This document shows, in pieces, positions 56,201 through 64,000 of a DNA stretch of 64,000 bases. Numbering within the stretch: the first letter of the stretch is position 1; every line of letters begins with the position of its first letter. Below the pieces are notes generated by a model. The model was not told the origin of the DNA and searched no databases. It saw only the letters and a program-made list of their open reading frames with translations. Origin of the DNA: Anaeramoeba ignava (Eukaryota > Metamonada > Anaeramoebidae); assembly GCA_028826165.1 (NCBI GenBank), contig JAPDFW010000087.1:248001-312000 (forward strand). Reading direction: 5' to 3'. The position numbers and the translations under genes are program-made.

Positions 56201-58732
56201 TCAATTGTTTCCCATTCTTCTATCATTTTTTCCATTTCTTTTCTTTCCATTTCATTTTCTAAAACTGTTGATAAAATAAATTTTGGAAGAGCTTTACTGT
56301 GATATTTAATAGTTTTTCGATAATGAAAAATTAAATCACGTTCGGATTCAGATAAATTTTTAACTGGTGGATATAAAATAATAGACTATTTTTTGAATTT
56401 TAAATATATTTTGAATTTAAATATTTTTTTTGAATTTAAATATTTTTTTGAGTTTAAATATTTATTTTGAATTTAAATATTTATTTTGAATTTAAATATA
56501 TTTTGAATTTAAATATTTATTTTGAATTTAAATATATTTTGAATTTAAATATTTATTTTGAATTTAAATATATTTTGAATTTAAATATTTTTGAATTTAA
56601 ATATTTTTTTGAATTTTAAATATATTTTTAAACATACTTGAAGTTGTTTGAATTCTGAAAATGTTGGTGGTTCACTTGGTTCTGTAACATCTCTTGAATA
56701 TTTTGGTACAATATCATTTTCTTGATTATCTTTTTCAATATTATCAGGATTTCCTGATTTAATAGATTCAACAATTTTAGAATAATTCTCCATTTCAACA
56801 TGAAAAATTTGAGTTGGAACTCTTTTTGCTTGTTTTCTAGTCATCCTTTTTTTTGAAGTATTTGGTCTTCTATTAACTGTTGATTGAGTTCTTTGATTTT
56901 TTTTAAATTTTCGAAGCCCTGAAACAACTAAATTTGGATTTAAAGTGGAGTATTTTGACATGTTTAATTGTTTTTTATTTTGTATTAAATTAGTTCTTGT
57001 TTCATTTGTTTCATTTGTTTCATTTATTTGATTTGTTTCATTTATTTCATTTATTTCCGTTGTTTCAATTGTTTCAGTTGTTTCAATTGTTTCATTTATT
57101 TCCGTTGTTTCAATTGTTTCAGTTGTTTCACTTATTTCAATTTTTGAAGGCATTGGATATTTTTCTTTATTAATTGATGGTCTTCTTTTTTGATTTTTTT
57201 TACCAAGTTTTGGTGATTTAATAAATTTTATTGATTTTTCAATTTTTGGTGAACTTTTTTCTTGATAAAAACTATTGTCAACTTGTTTAATAATTTTTAA
57301 ATTTAAAATTTCAAGTTCATTTTCATTATTTTGATTTTGATTTTCAAATTGATTTTGATTTTGATTTTGATTTTGATTTTGATTTTGATTTTGATTTTGA
57401 TTTTGATTTTGATTTTGATTTTGATTTTGATTTTGATTTTCAATTTGATTTTGATTTTCAACTATATTTTCAATTATATTTTCATTTTCTGTTGGAACTG
57501 ATTTTGATTGATTTTTATCTTTATTTCTTTTTGGATTAGATTTAATTTTTATTGGTAGTGTTTTATTTTCAAGATTATTTCCAGATTTATGATGTTGAAA
57601 TTTATTTTGTAATTCGGATTGCAAATCATTTTTACTTTTAATTTGAAATTTATTCTTATTTTTAAGTTCAAGTTTGTTTTGTTTTTCAATTCTTTTTTGA
57701 TTTTTAATTTCTAGTTTTTTTTGGTTTTTAAGTTGAATTTGTTTTTGTTTTTCCAATTTTTTTTGATTTTTAAGTTCAAGTTTTTTTTGTTTTTCAATTT
57801 CATTTTGTTTTTGTTTTTCAGTTTCAATTTGTTTTTGTTTTTCAATTTCAATTTGTTTCTGTTTTTCAATTTCAATTTGTTTTTGTTTTTCAATTTCAAT
57901 TTGTTTTTGTTTTTCAATTTCAATTTTGTTTTTGTTTTTCAATTTCAATTTGTTTTTGTTTTTCAATTTCAATTTGTTTTTGTTTTTCAATTTCAATTTG
58001 TTTTTGTTTTTCAATTTCAATTTGTTTTTGTTTTTCAATTTCAATTTGTTTTTGTTTTTCAATTTCAAGTTGTTTTGTTTTTCAATTTCAATTTGTTTTT
58101 GTTTTTCAATTTCAATTTGTTTTTGTTTTTCAATTTCAATTTGTTTTGTTTTTCAATTTCAATTTGTTTTAATTTTTTTGTTTTTGAATTGTTTCAAGTT
58201 CAATTTCAATTTGTTTTTGTTTTTCAATTTCAATTTGTTTTTGTTTTTCAATTTCATTTTGTTTCTGTTTTTCAATTTCAAATTGCTTTTGTTTTTCAAT
58301 TTCAATTTGTTTCTGTTTTTCAATTTCAATTTCAAGTTGTTTTTGTTTTTCAATTTCAATTTGTTTTTGTTGATGTTTTTCATTTGTTATTAATTCACTA
58401 AATCTTGGTTTTGAATTGTTTTTTATTTTGTTTTTTTGAATGTGTTTTTCATTTATAGATTTATATTGAGGTGGATCTTTTTTTCTTGAAATTGGAGCAC
58501 TTTGACGTTCAATTTTTGATTTAGAATTTGAATTTGAATCATTTTCTTGATTTTTTTCTTTCTGATTTGGAACTGGAAGTGAATAATAACAATTTGATTT
58601 GTTTTTTTCTTCCTTTTTTGTATTATTTTGTTCTTGTTGAAGAAAATCTTTTCTTTGAACTGGATTTGAAGAGAAAAGTTTTCTTTGACCACTTTTTGGT
58701 TTAGGTTTTTTAAAAGTTAAATGTGTGCTCAT
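53233..58732 (-). CDS. PIK3C3: Vps34-type (class III) phosphatidylinositol 3-kinase without a C2 domain, 5 exons
   Basis: Makes PI3P for endosome and autophagy membranes (family role). Exons in transcription order: 58732-56638, 56385-56107, 55410-54603, 53929-53595 and 53373-53233. The last four join in frame to ~520 residues. Helical domain: [20 protein letters not shown] and [14 protein letters not shown]. Kinase: [80 protein letters not shown], and C-terminus HQWAQYWRS. All catalytic motifs are present and class III specific. Exon 1 encodes ~700 residues of low complexity ([16 protein letters not shown] repeats) where other Vps34 proteins have a ~280-residue C2 domain. No C2 is seen. Its repeat also has frame slips near 58070-58190, so the true start is uncertain. 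Confidence 0.85.
53374..53594 (-). repeat. Vps34 last intron: AAAATCGGATAAAAA repeats
   Basis: Intron with three copies of AAAATCGGATAAAAAA plus AAAATT hexamers. It shares the TCGGATAAAAA core with an intron of the AAA gene. Confidence 0.85.
53930..54602 (-). repeat. Vps34 intron: 14-bp ATTTTGAATTAAAT array
   Basis: Intron of 14-bp units ATTTTGAATTAAAT with length variants. It splits the SCAGY motif in phase 1. Confidence 0.9.
55411..56106 (-). repeat. Vps34 intron: ATTTATTTATTGATTTGAAT array
   Basis: Intron of ~18-20-bp units built from TATTTATTGATTTGAATAT. Phase 0, sense donor GTAAAA, acceptor ACAG. Confidence 0.9.
56386..56637 (-). repeat. Vps34 first intron: TTTTGAATTTAAATA array
   Basis: Intron of TTTTGAATTTAAATATTTA-type units. 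Sense donor GTATGT, acceptor ATAG. Confidence 0.85.
57640..58370 (-). repeat. Coding 24-bp repeat in the Vps34 N-terminus
   Basis: On the coding strand the unit encodes EIEKQKQI (or KLKNKNKL after a one-base slip). Single-T gains and losses in the TTTTTGTTTTTC stretch (58068-58080, ~58143, ~57923) move the frame back and forth. Confidence 0.85.
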
Positions 58733-59263
58733 TTTTATTTAAAAAAAAAAAGAAGAATAAAAAAATGAAAAAAATGAAAAATGAAAAATGAAAATTAAAT
58801 TAAATTGAATTTGGAAAATGAAAATTAAATTGAATTTTTTTTTCAATTTAGAAAATAAAAATTAAATTAAATTGAATTAAATTAAATTAAATTTGGAAAA
58901 TTAAAATTAAATTAAATTGAATTAAATTGAATTTGGAAAATGAAAATTAAATTAAATTAAATTGAAATTGAATTTGGAAAATTAAAATTGAATTAAATTA
59001 AATTAAATTAAATTAAATTGAATTTGGAAAATGAAAATTAAATTAAATTAAATTAAATTGAATTTGGAAAATGAAAATTAAATTAAATTAAATTGAATTT
59101 GGAAAATGAAAATTAAATTAAATTAAATTGAATTTGGAAAATGAAAATTGAATTGAAATTAAATTGGATTTGGAAAGTTTTTTTATTTTTTGTTGATTAA
59201 AATCGAATTAAGAAAAAGAAAAGAAAAAAACAAAAAAAAAATTATTTCTTCATTTGATTTAAA
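58733..59263. repeat. Spacer array AAATTAAATTGAATTTGGAAAATGAAAATT
   Basis: Units of ~30-40 bp combine AAATTAAATT runs with GAATTTGGAAAATGAAAATT. They lie between the H2A stop and the Vps34 start, both on the minus strand. No gene seen. Confidence 0.8.
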
Positions 59264-59719
59264 TTATTTCTTTTTTGGTAAAACAGGAAGAGCTCTTGGA
59301 ATAATACCACCACCATGAATAGTAACACCATTTAAAAATTTATTTAATTCCCTATCACTTTTAATTGCTAAATGAATATGTCTTGGAACAACTCTTTGTT
59401 TTCCATGATCAATAGCAGCATTTCCAGCTAATTCAAGTACTTCTGCTGTTAAATATTCAAGAACTGCTGCTAAATAAACTGGTGCTCCTGCTCCAACTCT
59501 ATTTGCAAATTTTCCTTCTCTTAAATGTCTATGAATTCTTCCAACTGGGAATTCTAATCCTGCTTTAATTGATCTTGAAACTCCTTTTCCTTTCTTTTTT
59601 GGTTTATCTCCTTGTTTTGTTCCTTTCTTTTTTTTACTTTTACTTTTATCTGGTGATAAATATTCTTTTGCTTCTTCTGCAGTTTGTTGCATTGTTGATT
59701 TTTTTGATGGTTTTGACAT
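59264..59719 (-). CDS. H2A: Histone H2A, divergent, with extended N-terminal tail
   Basis: Predicted 151-residue core histone; forms a dimer with H2B. The histone fold begins with [19 protein letters not shown] at ~53 and aligns without gaps to canonical H2[41 protein letters not shown], and C-terminus [19 protein letters not shown]. The L1 loop is H2A-like, while RIHRHL and GGGIIP are H2A.Z-like. The tail is ~30 residues longer than usual and Lys-rich ([19 protein letters not shown]), with an acidic N-terminal stretch ([11 protein letters not shown]). No C-terminal SQ motif, so not H2A.X. In the acidic patch the DEE triplet reads DRE, which replaces the residue equivalent to Glu91 by Arg. 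Intronless. Confidence 0.95.
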   Translation of the reverse strand: MSKPSKKSTMQQTAEEAKEYLSPDKSKSKKKKGTKQGDKPKKKGKGVSRSIKAGLEFPVGRIHRHLREGKFANRVGAGAPVYLAAVLEYLTAEVLELAGNAAIDHGKQRVVPRHIHLAIKSDRELNKFLNGVTIHGGGIIPRALPVLPKKK

Positions 59720-59890
59720 TATTAATTAATTAATAATAAAAATAATTAAAAATAAAAAAAAAAATAAAAAAAAAAAATTTTAATTTATTTTTCTTTTATA
59801 AAAATATTAATTCTCTATTATCCAATAATTTTTGATTTTTTATTTCTTTTTAAATCCAATATTATCCAATAATTTTTGATTTTTGATTTT
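59720..59890. other. Spacer upstream of H2A
   Basis: A/T-rich 5' flank of the H2A gene with two copies of ATTATCCAATAATTTTTGAT (59816-, 59862-). These lie 100-150 bases upstream of the start. CCAAT-containing, so a promoter element is conceivable. Confidence 0.4.
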
Positions 59891-62800
59891 CAATAATTTA
59901 ATCAAAATATTTAATAATAATTAATTAATATTTAATTTGGAAATTAATATAAAATTATAAATATAAATAAAATATAAATAAATAATAAATTAATTATTAA
60001 TTAAATAATGAAATAAAATTAATTAAAATATTTAATTAATAATTTAATCAAAATATTTAATAATAATTAATTAATATTTAATTTGGAAATTAATATAAAA
60101 TTATAAATATAAATAAAATATAAATAAATAATAAATTAAATTATTAATTAAATAATGAAATAAAATTAATTAAAATATTTAATTAATAATTTAATCAAAA
60201 TATTTAATAATAATTAATTAATATTTAATTTAGAAATTAATATAAAATTATAAATATAAATAAAATATAAATAAATAATAAATTAAATATTAATTAAATA
60301 ATGAAATAAAATTAATTCAAAATATTTAATTAATAATTTAATCAAAATATTTAATAATAATTAATTAATATTTAATTTGGAAATTAATATAAAATTATAA
60401 ATAAAATAAAATATAAATAAATAATAAATTAAATATTAATTAAATAATGAAATAAAATTAATTAAAATATTTAATTAATAATTTAATCAAAATATTTAAT
60501 AATAATTAATTAATATTTAATTTAGAAATTAATATAAAATTATAAATATAAATAAAATATAAATAAATAATAAATTAAATATTAATTAAATAATGAAATA
60601 AAATTAATCAAAATATTTAATTAATAATTTAATCAAAATATTTAATAATAATTAATTAATATTTAATTTAGAAATTAATATAAAATTATAAATATAAATA
60701 AAATATAAATAAATAATAAATCAATTATTAATTAAATAATGAAATAAAATTAATTAAAATATTTAATTAATAATTTAATCAAAATATTTAATAATAATTA
60801 ATTAATATTTAATTTGAAATTAATATAAAATTATAAATATAAATAAAATATAAATAAATAATAAATTAAATATTAATTAAATAATGAAATAAAATTAATT
60901 AAAATATTTAATTAATAATTTAATCAAAATATTTAAATAATAATTAATTAATATTTAATTTAGAAATTAATATAAAATTATAATTATAAATAAAATATAA
61001 ATAAATAATAAATTAATTATTAATTAAATAATGAAATAAAATTAATCAAAATATTTAATTAATAATTTAATCAAAATATTTAATAATAATTAATTAATAT
61101 TTAATTTAGAAATTAATATAAAATTATAAATATAAATAAAATATAAATACAAATAAATTAAACATTAATTAAATAATGAAATAAAATTAATCAAAATATT
61201 TAATTAATAATTTAATCAAAATATTTAATAATAATTAATTAATATTTAATTTAGAAATTAATATAAAATTATAATTATAAATAAAATATAAATAAATAAT
61301 AAATTAAATATTAATTAAATAAAGAAATAAAATTAATTAAAATATTTAATTAATAATTTAATCAAAATATTTAAATAATAATTAATTAATATTTAATTTG
61401 GAAATTAATATAAAATTATAAATATAAATAAAATATAAATAAATAATAAATTAAATATTAATTAAATAATGAAATAAAAATTAATTAAAATATTTAATTA
61501 ATAATTTAATCAAAATATTTAATAATAATTAATTAATATTTAATTTAGAAATTAATATAAAATTATAATTATAAATAAAATATAAATAAATAATAAATTA
61601 AATATTAATTAAATAATGAAATAAAATTAATTAAAATATTTAATTAATAATTTAATCAAAATATTTAATAATAATTAATTAATATTTAATTTAGAAATTA
61701 ATATAAAATTATAAATATAAATAAAATATAAATAAATAATAAATTAAATTATTAATTAAATAATGAAATAAAATTGATCAAAATATTTAATTAATAATTT
61801 AATCAAAATATTTAATAATAATTAATTTATATTTAATTTAGAAATTAATATAAAATTATAAATATAAATAAAATATAAATAAATAATAAATTAATTATTA
61901 ATTAAATAATGAAATAAAATTAATTAAAATATTTAATTAATAATTTAATCAAAATATTTAATAATAATTAATTTAATATTTAATTTAAAATTAATATAAA
62001 ATTATAAATATAAATAAAATATAAATACAAATAAATTAAATATTAATTAAATAATGAAATAAAATTAATTAAAATATTTAATTAATAATTTAATCAAAAT
62101 ATTTAATAATAATTAATTAATATTTAATTTGGAAATTAATATAAAATTATAAATATAAATAAAATTATAAATAAATAATAAATTAATTATTAATTAAATA
62201 ATGAAATAAAATTAATTAAAATATTTAATTAATAATTTAATCAAAATATTTAATAATAATTAATTAATATTTAATTTAGAAATTAATATAAAATTATAAT
62301 TATAAATAAAATATAAATAAATAATAAATTAATTATTAATTAAATAATGAAATAAAATTAATTAAAATATTTAATTAATAATTTAATCAAAATATTTAAT
62401 AATAATTAATTAATATTTAATTTGGAAATTAATATAAAATTATAAATATAAAATAAATTATAAATAAATAATAAATTAATTATTAATTAAATAATGAAAT
62501 AAAATTGATCAAAATATTTAATTAATAATTTAATCAAAATATTTAATAATAATTAATTAATATTTAATTTAAAAATTAATATAAAATTATAAATATAAAT
62601 AAAATATAAATAAATAATAAATTAATTATTAATTAAATAATGAAATAAAATTAATCAAAATATTTAATTAATAATTTAATCAAAATATTTAATAATAATT
62701 AATTAATATTTAATTTAGAAATTAATATAAAATTATAAATAAAAATAAATTATAAATAAATAATAAATCAAATATTAATTAAATAATGAAATAAAATTAA

Positions 62801-64000
62801 TTAAAATATTTAATTAATAATTTAATCAAAATATTAAATAATAATTAATTAATATTTAATTTACAAATTAATATAAAATTATAAATATAAATAAAATATA
62901 AATAAATAATAAATTAAATATTAATTAAATAATGAAATAAAATTGATCAAAATATTTAATTAATAATTTAATCAAAAATATTAAATAATAATTAATTAAT
63001 ATTTAATTTGGAAATTAATATAAAATTATAAATAAAAATAAAATATAAATAAATAATAAATTAAATATTAATTAATTAATGAAATAAAATTAATTAAAAT
63101 ATTTAATTAATAATTTAATCAAAATATTTAATAATAATTAATTAATATTTAATTTGGAAATTAATATAAAATTATAAATATAAATAAAATATAAATAAAT
63201 AATAAATTAATTATTAATTAAATAATGAAATAAAATTGATTAAAATATTTAATTAATAATTTAATCAAAAATATTTAATAATAATTAATTAATATTTAAT
63301 TTAGAAATTAATATAAAATTATAATTATAAATAAAATATAAATAAATAATAAATTAAATATTAATTAAATAAAGAAATAAAATTAATTAAAATATTTAAT
63401 TAATAATTTAATCAAAATATTAAATAATAATTAATTAATATTTAATTTGGAAATTAATATAAAATTATAAATATAAATAAATTATAAATAAATAATAAAT
63501 TAAATATTAATTAAATAATGAAATAAAAATAATTAAAATATTTAATTAATAATTTAATCAAAATATTAAATAATAATTAATTAATATTTAATTTAGAAAT
63601 TAATATAAAATTATAATTATAAATAAAATATAAATAAATAATAAATTAAATATTAATTAAATAAAGAAATAAAATTAATTAAAATATTTAATTAATAATT
63701 TAATCAAAATATTAAATAATAATTAATTAATATTTAATTTAAAAATTAATATAAAATTATAAATATAAATAAAATATAAATAAATAATAAATTAATTATT
63801 AATTAAATAATGAAATAAAATTGATCAAAATATTTAATTAATAATTTAATCAAAATATTTAATAATAATTAATTAATATTTAATTTACAAATTAATATAA
63901 AATTATAAATATAAATAAAATATAAATAAATAATAAATTAATTATTAATTAAATAATGAAATAAAATTATTAAAATATTTAATTAATTATTTAATCAAAA
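59890..64000. repeat. Satellite, ~146-bp monomer, about 28 copies, continues past window end
   Basis: The marker AATAATGAAATAAAATT occurs at 60005, 60152, 60298, 60444, 60590 and on to 63953. Twenty-seven intervals cover 3948 bases, a mean of 146.2 bp. Each monomer contains AATATTTAATTTGGAAATTA or its AGA variant, ATAAATATAAATAAAATATA and TTTAATCAAAATATTTAATA. Copies differ mainly by single substitutions and 1-3 base indels, so the array is well homogenised. No ORF. The right edge of the window cuts through it. Confidence 0.95.

Noticed and set aside
57721-58401. Plus-strand Phe-rich 226-codon frame
   Set aside because: Antisense of the EKQKQ repeat in Vps34; simple repeat translation.
59890-64000. 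CRISPR-like regular spacing
   Set aside because: Contiguous 146-bp satellite without unique spacers, in a eukaryotic context.
1-64000. tRNA, rRNA or snRNA genes
   Set aside because: No GC-rich structured segment or recognisable box elements were seen by eye on either strand; a covariance-model scan would be decisive.
1-64000. Dictyostelid origin
   Set aside because: Possible on AT content, but AATCAA-coded Asn-Gln tracts and long tandem-repeat introns fit Anaeramoeba better from memory; not provable without a search.

Overview
This window looks like nuclear DNA of an extremely AT-rich, repeat-laden amoeboid protist. Spliceosomal introns with GT..AG ends, a histone gene, DH-PH RhoGEF, Vps34, RIO1, CWC25 and NOLC1 homologues show it is eukaryotic. 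The code is standard (TAA, TAG and TGA all close genes). Long Asn-Gln, Glu-Asn and Lys-Glu tracts, a coiled-coil RhoGEF and repeat-filled introns fit what I recall of Anaeramoeba genomes (Metamonada). Dictyostelids are the main alternative. The assignment is inference and no database was searched.

Layout, left to right. 1-845: 3' end of CWC25 (splicing). 1253-4956: member A of a paralogous pair with transposase-like features, reading frame broken in an NQ tract. 5027-7855 (-): EDC4/Ge-1-like decapping scaffold. 7974-8852: NOLC1/Nopp140-like. 9131-11620: 19-20 bp tandem array. 11692-12288 (-): four-TM protein. 12370-13770: AATCAA-type array. 13860-17390: RIO1 kinase, four exons. 17391-18770: 12-bp array. 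18921-20231 (-): Asn/Gln-rich protein with an unknown conserved-looking tail. 20760-22140: 9-bp array. 22305-26252 (-): RhoGEF. 26677-29259 (-): type I membrane protein with two MRH-like repeats, four exons. 30275-33755: unknown basic/acidic protein, probably four exons. 34437-37084: SANT/Myb-like protein with a +1 frame break at a G run. 37974-41909: intact member B of the pair. 42770-48110: TLDc-FHA-AAA ATPase, five exons. 48617-51250: SARAF-like protein with three luminal repeats. 51457-52118 and 52311-52959: a recent tandem duplication of a four-exon, four-TM gene. 53233-58732 (-): Vps34-type PI3-kinase whose C2 domain is replaced by low-complexity sequence. 59264-59719 (-): divergent H2A. 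About 59890 to the end: satellite with a ~146 bp monomer, unbroken to the window edge.

The genes are mostly housekeeping: splicing, mRNA decay, ribosome biogenesis, membrane trafficking, calcium homeostasis and cytoskeletal signalling. They do not form one operon-like system. The most unusual points are the TLDc-FHA-AAA fusion, the C2-less Vps34, the pair of apparently inactivated transposase-like proteins, the triple SARAF protein, and the nucleosome-sized satellite beside an unusual H2A. Almost every long intron is also filled by its own private tandem repeat. Four genes have frame breaks inside low-complexity or homopolymer sequence. They are either consensus errors or real.
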